From Flavobacterium hercynium (GTDB lineage: Bacteria > Bacteroidota > Bacteroidia > Flavobacteriales > Flavobacteriaceae), in the NCBI RefSeq assembly GCF_002217285.1, contig NZ_MUGW01000071.1, positions 1-48,908 on the forward strand: a DNA stretch of 48,908 nt, written 5' to 3'. Below are positions 25,603 to 33,659 of the stretch, piece by piece; positions within the stretch are counted from its first letter, which is position 1; every line of letters starts with the position of its first letter. Both the position numbers and the translations under genes were made by a program. The notes beneath the pieces are model-generated. The model ran no database searches, was not told the DNA's origin, and saw only the letters and a program-made list of their open reading frames with translations.

Positions 25603-26817
25603 ATGCTAGATATCCAAAAAATAAGATCCGATTTCCCGATACTTTCACAAAAGGTAAATGGAAAACCTTTAATATATTTCGACAATGGTGCTACTTCGCA
25701 AAAACCACAAATTGTGATTGATGCCGAAGTAAAATATTATCAGGAAATAAATGCCAACATTCATCGTGGTGTTCACACATTGAGCCAATTAGCGACTGAT
25801 GCTTACGAGATTTCCCGTGGCAAAGTGCAAGAACATATTAATGCAAAGTTTGCTCATGAAGTACTTTTTACTTCAGGAACAACACACGGAATTAATTTAG
25901 TGACCAATGGTTTTGCTTCTATCTTAAAAACAGGTGACGAAGTAATCGTTTCTTCGCTGGAACATCACAGCAATATTGTTCCTTGGCAAATGTTATGTGA
26001 AAAAACGGGAGCAACTTTAAAAGTAATTCCAATTAACGAAAACGGAGAATTGATTATAGAAGCTTTTGATGCACTATTATCAGAACGCACTAAAGTTGTA
26101 ACGGTAAATCATATTTCGAACGCCTTAGGAATTATTAATCCTATAAAATACATTATTGACAAAGCTCATGCTGTTGGTGCTGCTGTTTTAATTGACGGTG
26201 CGCAGGCTGTTCCGCATTTAAAACCGGATGTTCAGGATCTAGATTGTGATTTCTACGCCTTTTCAGGACATAAAATGTGTGGTCCAACCGGAACCGGAAT
26301 TTTATATGGAAAAGAAGCCTGGCTAAATAAATTACCGCCTTATCAAGGTGGAGGTGAAATGATTAAGGAAGTTACTTTCGAGAAAACGACTTATGCTGAT
26401 TTGCCTCATAAATTTGAAGCCGGAACGCCAAATATTGCAGGGGGAATTGTTTTAGGAACCGCAATTGACTATTTAAACAATGTTGGTTTTGACAATATTC
26501 AGCAATACGAAAACGAATTATTAGCACACGCTACAAAACGCTTGTTAGAAATTGAAGGATTAAAAATTTACGGAACCGGAAAAAATAAGGCATCTGTTAT
26601 TTCGTTTAATATTGATGGAATTCATCCTTACGACATTGGTTCTATTATCGATAAACTGGGAATTGCTGTTCGCACAGGACATCATTGTGCGCAGCCTATT
26701 ATGAATTTCTTTTGCATCCCGGGAACTATCCGTGCCTCTTTTTCTTTTTATAATACAATAGAAGAAATTGACCAAATGGTTGAAGCGGTGAAAAAAGCAC
26801 AAACTATGTTAAGCTAA
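25603..26817 (+). CDS. sufS: Cysteine desulfurase SufS
   Basis: The 404-residue group II cysteine desulfurase has the PLP-binding Lys K224 in FSGHKMCGPTG and the catalytic Cys C363 in RTGHHCAQP. THGINLV, SSLEHHSNIVPWQ and LIDGAQAVPH match family blocks. It removes sulfur from cysteine as an enzyme-bound persulfide and passes it to SufE, encoded 440 bases downstream. It begins a separate transcription unit with its own -7 promoter box. Full length with no anomalies. Confidence 0.97.
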   Translation: MLDIQKIRSDFPILSQKVNGKPLIYFDNGATSQKPQIVIDAEVKYYQEINANIHRGVHTLSQLATDAYEISRGKVQEHINAKFAHEVLFTSGTTHGINLVTNGFASILKTGDEVIVSSLEHHSNIVPWQMLCEKTGATLKVIPINENGELIIEAFDALLSERTKVVTVNHISNALGIINPIKYIIDKAHAVGAAVLIDGAQAVPHLKPDVQDLDCDFYAFSGHKMCGPTGTGILYGKEAWLNKLPPYQGGGEMIKEVTFEKTTYADLPHKFEAGTPNIAGGIVLGTAIDYLNNVGFDNIQQYENELLAHATKRLLEIEGLKIYGTGKNKASVISFNIDGIHPYDIGSIIDKLGIAVRTGHHCAQPIMNFFCIPGTIRASFSFYNTIEEIDQMVEAVKKAQTMLS

Positions 26818-26827
26818 AAAATATCTT

Positions 26828-27253
26828 ATGAAAATATTCTCATTACTGCTTTTAACGATTTTTATTGGATCTGGCTGCTCAAGCCAAAAGAAGACAGATA
26901 TGTCAGGAACACAAATTGAATATTCAGCTACTTCAAGAGGTTACTACAAAAAAGTAGTTGTTGAAAATCAGACTGCTTCTGTTGTAAACGCTCGAAATGA
27001 AGAAGCTGTAACAATCAAAATTGATGAAGCGAAATGGAAAAAAATTGTAGCCGAATTTGAAAAAATAAATCTGGACAGTATTTCAACCCTGAAAGGGCCA
27101 ACAGAAAAACGTTTTTACGATGGTGCTGCAATTGGAAACTTAAAAGTTATTCAGAATCAGAAAACGTATGAAACGAATGGCTTTGACAATGGATTTCCTC
27201 CAAAGAAAATTGAAAAACTGGTCAATTTACTAGTTGATTTTATGAAAGAATAA
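26828..27253 (+). CDS. Small lipoprotein between sufS and sufE
   Basis: The 141-residue product has a lipoprotein signal peptide with lipobox IGSGC (Cys17) followed by SSQKK. The remaining roughly 120 residues look like a small alpha/beta domain (ISTLKGPTEKRFYDGAAIGN, then TNGFDNGFPPKKIEKLVNLL). I do not recognise a named family; similar short lipoproteins next to sufE are familiar in flavobacteria. It starts 10 bases after sufS and ends two bases before sufE, so it is in the same operon. Its presumed envelope location makes a direct role in cytosolic Fe-S assembly unlikely. Confidence 0.75.
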   Translation: MKIFSLLLLTIFIGSGCSSQKKTDMSGTQIEYSATSRGYYKKVVVENQTASVVNARNEEAVTIKIDEAKWKKIVAEFEKINLDSISTLKGPTEKRFYDGAAIGNLKVIQNQKTYETNGFDNGFPPKKIEKLVNLLVDFMKE

Positions 27254-27255
27254 TT

Positions 27256-27681
27256 ATGACAATAAAAGAAATACAAAACGAAATAATAGACGAATTTTCG
27301 ATGTTCGACGATTGGATGCAACGTTATGAATATATCATTGAATTAGGAAAAAGTCTTCCGTTAATAAAAGAAGAATACAAAACTGACGAAAACCTAATTA
27401 AAGGATGTCAGTCAAAAGTATGGTTGCAAGGTGATCAGAACGATGATAAAATTGTTTTTACTGCTGATAGCGATGCTATATTAACAAAAGGAATTATTGC
27501 TATTTTGATTCGTACATTCTCTAATCAAAAAGCAACGGATATCTTAAATGCTGACGTTGATTTTATCGATGAAATTGGATTAAAAGAGCATTTATCAGCT
27601 ACACGTGCCAATGGTTTGGTTTCGATGATTAAAAACATCAAAATGTATGCTTTGGCATTTGACACAAAAAACAAAAATTAA
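27256..27681 (+). CDS. sufE: Cysteine desulfuration protein SufE
   Basis: The 141-residue SufE has the conserved segment DEFSMFDDWMQRYEYIIELG (12-31) and the sulfur-accepting Cys C51 in IKGCQSKVW. It takes persulfide sulfur from SufS and delivers it to SufB. It is encoded in the sufS operon, two bases after a small lipoprotein gene. Length is typical and no residue is missing. Confidence 0.96.
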   Translation: MTIKEIQNEIIDEFSMFDDWMQRYEYIIELGKSLPLIKEEYKTDENLIKGCQSKVWLQGDQNDDKIVFTADSDAILTKGIIAILIRTFSNQKATDILNADVDFIDEIGLKEHLSATRANGLVSMIKNIKMYALAFDTKNKN

Positions 27682-27765
27682 ATTATTTAGTATAAAATCT
27701 TATAGAAATTATACTCTTTAAATAAAAAAATCTACTCTCACTTTTACAGTGACAAAAACAAAATT

Positions 27766-28089
27766 ATGGCACAAGAAATAGACACAAACGAATTAGGAGA
27801 ATCTATCGTAAAAATTTTAAAGAGCATTTACGATCCGGAGATTCCTGTTGATATTTATGAATTAGGATTGATTTATGACGTAATGGTTAACACTGATTAC
27901 GAAGTAAAAATTTTAATGACGCTAACATCTCCAAACTGCCCGGTTGCCGAAAGTTTACCAAGAGAGGTAGAAGAAAAAGTAAAAACAATCGAAAACATTA
28001 AAGATGTTGAAGTTGAAATTACTTTCGATCCGCCTTGGAGCAAAGATTTAATGAGCGAAGAAGCAAAATTAGAATTAGGAATGCTTTAA
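27766..28089 (+). CDS. DUF59 / MIP18-family SUF assembly protein
   Basis: The 107-residue protein contains the DUF59 (MIP18) signature: IYDPEIPVDIYELGLIYDV (about 21-39), the Cys motif SPNCPVAESLP, and a final FDPPWSKDLMSEEAKLELGML. The family includes SufT and the N-terminal domain of Mrp-type carriers, and it helps maturation of Fe-S proteins. Its position after sufE fits a SUF role. The symbol sufT is sometimes used but is left blank because members differ in length. Confidence 0.9.
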   Translation: MAQEIDTNELGESIVKILKSIYDPEIPVDIYELGLIYDVMVNTDYEVKILMTLTSPNCPVAESLPREVEEKVKTIENIKDVEVEITFDPPWSKDLMSEEAKLELGML

Positions 28090-28093
28090 TATT

Positions 28094-28182
28094 TGTTTCA
28101 GGTTTAAAGTTTCAGGTTTCGCGAATTGAATCGAAAACTTTACTCAACAGTGAAGCAAACTTGAAACTTTAAACGTGAAACC
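28094..28182. repeat. Imperfect inverted repeat between DUF59 and DUF2480 genes
   Basis: The 24-base arms at 28094-28117 and 28159-28182 match in reverse complement at 21 of 24 positions (core GTTTAAAGTTTCA / TGAAACTTTAAAC) around a 41-base spacer. It occupies almost the whole intergenic gap and ends 10 bases before the DUF2480 start. Confidence 0.75.
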
Positions 28183-28192
28183 ATTTTTCATC

Positions 28193-28702
28193 ATGGAAGA
28201 AATAATCAATAAAGTTGCCAATAGTGCCTTAGAAGTTTTTGATTTAGAAGATTACTATCCGAAAGGAATGCGTGTGCAAATTGATATCGTGCAATGGCTT
28301 TTGGAAGGTTTTTTGCTCAGAGAAAAAGACTTTAGAGAACACCTTAAAAATCACGATTGGTCGCAATACCAAGATCAGTATGTTGCTATAAATTGCAGCA
28401 CAGACGCTATTGTCCCTACCTGGGCTTCTATTTTGGTTGCCGTTCATGTAGCTCCTTACGCCAAAAAAACGGTCAACGGAACGATTGAAGATCTGGATGC
28501 CAGTTTATACGAAGGGATTTTAAGTACAATTGACTACACCGCCTATCAAGACAAACCTGTTATCGTAAAGGGCTGTTCCAGAAAACCAGTTCCTATGCGA
28601 GCTTATATTTTAGCTGCCGCTTATTTACAGCCATTCGCAAGAAGTATTATGTACGGAGAAGCTTGTTCTGCAGTACCTTTATACAAACAACCCAAGAAAT
28701 AA
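28193..28702 (+). CDS. DUF2480 family protein
   Basis: The 169-residue protein belongs to the Bacteroidota DUF2480 family (MEEIINKVANSALEVFDLED, then the conserved AINCSTDAIVPTWASILV and VIVKGCSRKPVPMRAYI). No function is established. The ATG at 28193 is preferred over an in-frame GTG at 28175, because the GTG lies inside the right arm of the inverted repeat. DUF2480 genes are commonly next to suf genes in this phylum, so an accessory Fe-S role is conceivable. It is the last gene of the second suf group. Confidence 0.88.
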   Translation: MEEIINKVANSALEVFDLEDYYPKGMRVQIDIVQWLLEGFLLREKDFREHLKNHDWSQYQDQYVAINCSTDAIVPTWASILVAVHVAPYAKKTVNGTIEDLDASLYEGILSTIDYTAYQDKPVIVKGCSRKPVPMRAYILAAAYLQPFARSIMYGEACSAVPLYKQPKK

Positions 28703-28748
28703 GACGTTTTTACCGTTCATTAAAGCGAAACAACTTAATGGTTTTTAG

Positions 28749-28756
28749 TATATTTG
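28749..28756 (+). promoter_or_regulatory. -7 promoter element of the DUF3078 gene
   Basis: TATATTTG matches TAnnTTTG exactly, 24 bases before the ATG at 28781. This fits transcription start just upstream of that codon and argues against earlier start codons. Confidence 0.55.
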
Positions 28757-28780
28757 TCTTACAACGATAAATTATACACC

Positions 28781-29731
28781 ATGAAAAATGTAGCGCTATT
28801 ACTCTTCATTTTATTGAATTTTACTTTTGTAAAAGCACAAAACACTGAAAAAGAACTCATTAAGAACACTGAAAAAGCTGTCAAAATATTAAATGATACT
28901 ATTGAAGGCGAAGGCTGGAAAACAAAAGGAAATTTATCTCTTTTATTGAATCAATCGAGCTTCAACAACTGGCTTGCGGGTGGAGAAGATAGTTTTTCAG
29001 GAACTCTGGGTATCAATTATGACTTCAATTACAAAAGAGATGATTTGACCTGGGACAACAAAATTCTGGCTTCTTATGGTCTTTTACAAACCAAAAACAC
29101 TGATTTTAGTAAAAAGACTGATGACCGTTTAGAAGTAAATTCTATTCTTGGAAAAAGAGCTTTTGGCCAATGGTATTACTCTTATTTTCTAAATTTCAGA
29201 ACACAATTCTCAACTGGTTACATCTACGGAAAAGATACTAACGGAAGAGAAATCAGAACAGAAAATACTGCTTTCATGTCTCCGGGATATCTAACAACGG
29301 GTCCTGGTATTTACTGGACAAAAGATGAAAACTTAAAAATCAACTTTGCTCCTTTAACTTCAAAACTAACTTTTGTTGATAAAGCTTATACTACAGGATT
29401 AAGTCCACTTAATGGTTTACCTTATGTTGACGGTTCTTATTTTGGTGTTGATGCCAATAAATCGATGCGTTATGAATTAGGTTTCTATTCTTCTGTGTAC
29501 TACAAACTTGCTATTATGACCAATGTAACTGCAGAAAACACTTTGAACCTTTACAGCAACTATTTAGAAGATCCGCAAAATGTAGATATCGATTACTCGT
29601 TAAATATTATCATGAAAGTAAACAAGTTTCTATCGGCTAATTTAGCATTTCAGGCTATTTATGATGATAATGCTTATCGTGGCTTTCAGACCAGACAGGT
29701 TTTTGGAATGGGAATTAATTTTGGGTTCTAA
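28781..29731 (+). CDS. DUF3078 domain-containing outer-membrane protein
   Basis: The 316-residue protein has a signal peptide (MKNVALLLFILLNFTFVKAQ) and the DUF3078 pattern GWKTKGNLSLLLNQSSFNNWLAGG followed by alternating amphipathic strands rich in Tyr, Asn and Phe, ending in a terminal Phe (GMGINFGF) as in beta-barrels. It is probably an outer-membrane barrel of unknown function. The start at 28781 restores a standard signal peptide and sits correctly behind the -7 box; a longer TTG start would overlap the promoter. It is monocistronic, with a terminator immediately after. Confidence 0.88.
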   Translation: MKNVALLLFILLNFTFVKAQNTEKELIKNTEKAVKILNDTIEGEGWKTKGNLSLLLNQSSFNNWLAGGEDSFSGTLGINYDFNYKRDDLTWDNKILASYGLLQTKNTDFSKKTDDRLEVNSILGKRAFGQWYYSYFLNFRTQFSTGYIYGKDTNGREIRTENTAFMSPGYLTTGPGIYWTKDENLKINFAPLTSKLTFVDKAYTTGLSPLNGLPYVDGSYFGVDANKSMRYELGFYSSVYYKLAIMTNVTAENTLNLYSNYLEDPQNVDIDYSLNIIMKVNKFLSANLAFQAIYDDNAYRGFQTRQVFGMGINFGF

Positions 29732-29743
29732 ATCTTAAAACAT

Positions 29744-29785
29744 AAAAAAAATGGCTTTTGAAAATTTTCAAAAGCCATTTTTTTT
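29744..29785. terminator. Bidirectional terminator between DUF3078 and hflX genes
   Basis: A perfect 42-base palindrome centred between 29764 and 29765, with core ATGGCTTTTGAAAA and flanking A and T runs, ends on the stop codon of the convergent hflX gene. It can terminate transcription from both sides. Confidence 0.9.
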
Positions 29786-31014
29786 TATTCCTCTTCTTTT
29801 TCGATTGCATCTTTGTAATCAGGATACAAAAACTTATTATATGGGAATCTGGTGATATGAATCTGACGAACTGCTTCGTAGACGATTTCTCGAAATTCCT
29901 CAAAATTTTCTTTTTGCGTTGCCGAAATAAACAATGCATTATCTTGTCCTACATTACTCATCCAGGTCTGTTTCCATTCCTCAAGTGTGTAATGTCTTCT
30001 GGTTTTTTCGGTAATTAAATCATCCTCATCGATTGTTAAATGCTTGTAGGCGTCAATTTTGTTGAAAACCATAATCGTTGGTTTGTCATTACTTTTGATT
30101 TCTAACAATGTTTGATTTACAGACTCGATATGATCTTCAAAATCAGCATGCGAAATATCTACAACGTGCAATAATAAATCGGCTTCGCGTACCTCATCAA
30201 GAGTACTTTTAAAGGAATCTACTAATTGTGTTGGCAGCTTACGAATAAATCCTACGGTATCAGAAAGTAAAAAGGGCAGGTTTTTGATCACCACTTTTCG
30301 AACTGTTGTGTCTAATGTTGCAAATAATTTATTTTCAACAAAAACATCACTTTTACCAATCGCATTCATCAAAGTCGACTTTCCAACGTTCGTGTACCCA
30401 ACTAAGGCAACACGCACCATCGCGCCACGATTACTACGCTGAATACTCATTTGTTTATCGATCGTCTTGATTTTATCTTTTAGCAACGAAATACGGTCAC
30501 GAACAATACGTCTGTCTGTTTCGATCTCTGTTTCACCAGGACCGCGCATTCCAATTCCCCCTTTTTGACGCTCAAGGTGTGTCCATAAACCGGAAAGTCT
30601 CGGCAATAAGTATTGACATTGCGCCAATTCTACCTGGGTTCTTGCGTATGAGGTTTCTGCTCTTTGTGCAAAAATGTCCAGAATTAAGTTTGTTCTGTCC
30701 AGAATTTTACAATCTATAATTTTGGAAATATTTTTTTGTTGAGATGGCGACAATTCATCATCAAAAATTAAGGTTGATATGTCGTTTTCTTTTACAAAAA
30801 GATTAATTTCTTCTATTTTTCCTGTTCCAACAAAAGTCTTTGGATTAGGGCGTTCCATTTTTTGCGAAAAGCGTTTTATAACCTGACCACCGGCCGTAAA
30901 GGTTAAAAACTCCAATTCGTCCAGATATTCGTTTAGTTTCTCTTCACTTTGATTTTGAGTTACAATACCAACAATGGCTGTTTTTTCAAAATTTATAACT
31001 TCTTTTTCTAACAT
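29785..31014 (-). CDS. hflX: GTPase HflX
   Basis: The 409-residue ribosome-associated GTPase has the N-terminal HflX domain (FVGTGKIEEI, about 61-70), a coiled middle with RGPGETEIETDRR, and a G domain with G1 GYTNVGKST (206-214), G3 DTVGFIRKLP, and G4 NKID. HflX splits stalled or stressed ribosomes (as in E. coli heat stress). The C-terminus is short and charged. A -7 box (TAAATTTG) lies 17-24 bases upstream, so it has its own promoter. Confidence 0.96.
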   Translation of the reverse strand: MLEKEVINFEKTAIVGIVTQNQSEEKLNEYLDELEFLTFTAGGQVIKRFSQKMERPNPKTFVGTGKIEEINLFVKENDISTLIFDDELSPSQQKNISKIIDCKILDRTNLILDIFAQRAETSYARTQVELAQCQYLLPRLSGLWTHLERQKGGIGMRGPGETEIETDRRIVRDRISLLKDKIKTIDKQMSIQRSNRGAMVRVALVGYTNVGKSTLMNAIGKSDVFVENKLFATLDTTVRKVVIKNLPFLLSDTVGFIRKLPTQLVDSFKSTLDEVREADLLLHVVDISHADFEDHIESVNQTLLEIKSNDKPTIMVFNKIDAYKHLTIDEDDLITEKTRRHYTLEEWKQTWMSNVGQDNALFISATQKENFEEFREIVYEAVRQIHITRFPYNKFLYPDYKDAIEKEEE

Positions 31015-31030
31015 AGCTTTGAATAAGCGA

Positions 31031-31038
31031 CAAATTTA
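31031..31038 (-). promoter_or_regulatory. -7 promoter element of hflX
   Basis: The minus strand reads TAAATTTG, an exact TAnnTTTG match, 17 bases from the start codon. Confidence 0.45.
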
Positions 31039-31104
31039 ATGATTTGTGAGACATTAATACTTATAGAATTTTCTTTTTAAGTTTTAATTCACTTTAAAAA
31101 AACA

Positions 31105-31169
31105 AAACCATTTAGAAATTAAGTTCATTAAGGGTTTATTCTCAACGAAGCTCAACTTTTAAATGGTTT
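31105..31169. repeat. Inverted repeat downstream of the YD-repeat-like gene
   Basis: AAACCATTTA (31105-31114) and TAAATGGTTT (31160-31169) are perfectly complementary. The interior contains CATTAAGG-like words resembling the element at 39155-39215, so this may be a decayed copy. It lies between the hflX promoter and the stop of the neighbouring gene. Confidence 0.45.
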
Positions 31170-31193
31170 AAATTTTAAACTAAAAAATAATGT

Positions 31194-32057
31194 TTACTCG
31201 TAGATAAACGTTTTTTCTGTTTTTACAATTCCGTTTTCTTCCAATTGAGAGCAAGAAATAGGATAGTTTAATTTATTGTATTTGTATTTTTTGCTGATTC
31301 CTACCAAAACAGTAGACGAAGGGCTAAAATTTGTTTCGTTATTGTATGATATCGATTCAAATGCAAATTCGTCTTCATGATATGAAATCATTGGTACAAT
31401 TACTTTATAATTGTCTCCAAATAAGTTTTGAACGATTAAAGCATCTACTGATTTTTTATCATCAAATGTAAAAGTTTTAGAAATCTTATCTCCTACCAAT
31501 CCTCTATGTCTTACCACATTATCATTGGAATAAGCATATTCGATTTTACCATTAATTTGCTTGTTTTTGTCTCTTGAAGTACGTCTTACAATAATACCGT
31601 TTTCAACAATGTACTCAATATCTTCAACGATATTTTGGTGATTGGTACTTTTCTTTGTAATTACTTTTACTCTTGCTCCTTCGTAAGTAAATGTTACCGT
31701 TTTAATGATGTAATCATTACCTTCATGATATTTTTTAACTAATTTGGTAATGTTAAAATTTGGGTCATAAGTGTAATTCACCACTTCCTTCCATTCACTT
31801 CCTGTTTTTTCTTTAACGGTCATATCTAACAAACCGCTTTTATTGTAAAAAAACTTTTGAATAACATCTGAAGTAGTAATGGTTTGTATTTTTCCATCTT
31901 TAAAAACAACAGATTTATTTACAATTTCGCCGTCTTTGTAGTTTTGATAATTTGTCTTAACGATATTAATCTGTTTTAGTCTTACAGGTACATCCTGATC
32001 CTGACTTTGTACTAAGCATGATACCATCATCATGATGGCAATAAAATAGGTTCTCAT
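31194..32057 (-). CDS. Secreted hypothetical protein with YD/RHS-like repeats
   Basis: The 287-residue product starts with a signal peptide (MRTYFIAIMMMVSCLVQSQ). It contains several tandem strands of the type FFYNKSGLLDMTVKE, YTYDPNFNITKLVKK and YAYSNDNVVRHRGL, which resemble the Y-x-Y-D-x-x-G-x-L pattern of YD/RHS-like beta repeats. The start at 32057 is chosen because the upstream in-frame ATG would add ten residues before the signal peptide. The SC in the signal region lacks a proper lipobox context, so a soluble periplasmic or exported protein is more likely. Function is unknown and no operon partner is obvious. Confidence 0.7.
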   Translation of the reverse strand: MRTYFIAIMMMVSCLVQSQDQDVPVRLKQINIVKTNYQNYKDGEIVNKSVVFKDGKIQTITTSDVIQKFFYNKSGLLDMTVKEKTGSEWKEVVNYTYDPNFNITKLVKKYHEGNDYIIKTVTFTYEGARVKVITKKSTNHQNIVEDIEYIVENGIIVRRTSRDKNKQINGKIEYAYSNDNVVRHRGLVGDKISKTFTFDDKKSVDALIVQNLFGDNYKVIVPMISYHEDEFAFESISYNNETNFSPSSTVLVGISKKYKYNKLNYPISCSQLEENGIVKTEKTFIYE

Positions 32058-32287
32058 AAAAAAATTCGTTTTATTTGGGATCGCCAAAATACAAACTTTT
32101 ATTAAAATTTAGTAGTATTTAAGGACATTATTGCACATTTTTGATTTATTCAAGTCAAAACACCATTTTAATTCACTTTATCAAAAAATATCTGTTTCTT
32201 TTTGTCAATTTTCTTCCTGAATGTTCAAATACAATGCAGTAATCGTTTAATATAAATTAAAACACTGTATAACAAACAGTTAGTCTT

Positions 32288-33640
32288 TTATTGTTTCTCA
32301 CCATTAATTCTAATATCATCAACCATAAAGCTGCCATTTAAAGTTTTGTCTTTTCCGGATCCAATATATTTAAAAGCAATATTAATTTTTCCTGAATAAG
32401 AGGATAAATCTATACCGCCGGAACTTATAAACTCTCTCGTTGGAGTTAATAAGGTGGGTAATTTAGCTTCTAATTTTGTCCAATTAGCCTTTTGAAGATT
32501 TGCTCCGTCAAAATCAGATGATACATACACTTCCATTGTATTTAATTTCGAATCTATCTTTAAATCATGTTGTGCACTTCTAAAAGACAACATCGTATTT
32601 TTATAACCTGTTATATCAATTTTGGGCGAAATCAGCCAGGCGACATTCTCTGCTGCCGTTGTACTGGTGGTATTAAACTCTGCAAAACCATTTCCGGCAT
32701 AGACCATACTTTTCCACAACTTGGTTGCTTTCTCTACAACATTACTCCAGCCGGGAAGGGCAAAATTTACATTATGGGTAACCGATTGAAAATCTTCTGA
32801 AAACAACGGAATGGTTCTGCTTCCTCCCATTTGAACATCCTCTTCTGAGCGTATCACCAATTGATAATCTGAACCATATTTTGTTATTACACCACGAACA
32901 CTTCCTCTACCTTCTGGAACTACATTATTTGCAAAATCGGAATAGGCGCTTGTTCTAAAAATAATCTGATTTCCTGTTTTATCAATCAGATACCAATTGG
33001 TTGAACCTCCAACATTATTTGATTCTTCAAAATAATGGCGACCTAAGGCTGCTTCTGTAAACTGAACTCCTGACAATTCTACCAAAGTATTAATCCTTTC
33101 CTCTTTTAATGCTTCTTCAATAGAAATAAATTGTACCAATTTGCTTTCCTCTATTACAGTGCAAGAAGCATTCAGAACATTTTTATAATCATTTTTTGAC
33201 ACTCTTCCTATTGTCGGATTTGCGGCATTACTTACTTGTAAACTCCCTACTCGTAACCCGCCATGATAGATATCGGTAAATTGATTTTTTAGTTTTATGT
33301 ACACTTTCATGCCTACTTTAAAATCGATATAGGAATTAGAAACATCGACCGCGATGCTAAATCCCGTTGGTACAGTTGTTTCTGTTGCTATTGTCTGAAA
33401 AGAAATTGTCTTGAAAAAATTACCTCCTTCATCACTCGACACAACATAAGCTTCGATTATATCATCAAAGCTATACGGTGTAACAACCGCATTGGCTCTT
33501 TCTTTGACCCTTTCAACGGTTTGATTAACAACTATAACAGGTTGCGTACATTCTATCTTAGGAATTTGTACCTCACTGCTGCAACTATTAAAAAACAATA
33601 GTATCGTTATAAAAAATGAAATTAAAACATTGTTTTTCAT
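32288..33640 (-). CDS. DUF5689 domain-containing lipoprotein with choice-of-anchor J-like domain
   Basis: The 450-residue lipoprotein (MKNNVLISFFITILLFFNSC, Cys20) has a DUF5689-type domain (about 45-270; VTPYSFDDIIEAYVVSSDEGGN, then GMKVYIKLKNQF and LVIRSEEDVQM) and a C-terminal jelly-roll (about 280-450; FSEDFQSVTHNVNFALPGW, and MVDDIRINGEKQ at the end). The gene follows the TonB-dependent receptor by 19 bases. Such pairs form outer-membrane uptake or surface complexes in Bacteroidota, comparable in logic to SusC/SusD. The ligand is unknown; no enzyme motif is visible. Confidence 0.85.
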   Translation of the reverse strand: MKNNVLISFFITILLFFNSCSSEVQIPKIECTQPVIVVNQTVERVKERANAVVTPYSFDDIIEAYVVSSDEGGNFFKTISFQTIATETTVPTGFSIAVDVSNSYIDFKVGMKVYIKLKNQFTDIYHGGLRVGSLQVSNAANPTIGRVSKNDYKNVLNASCTVIEESKLVQFISIEEALKEERINTLVELSGVQFTEAALGRHYFEESNNVGGSTNWYLIDKTGNQIIFRTSAYSDFANNVVPEGRGSVRGVITKYGSDYQLVIRSEEDVQMGGSRTIPLFSEDFQSVTHNVNFALPGWSNVVEKATKLWKSMVYAGNGFAEFNTTSTTAAENVAWLISPKIDITGYKNTMLSFRSAQHDLKIDSKLNTMEVYVSSDFDGANLQKANWTKLEAKLPTLLTPTREFISSGGIDLSSYSGKINIAFKYIGSGKDKTLNGSFMVDDIRINGEKQ

Positions 33641-33659
33641 GATTGTATCCTTTTAAATT

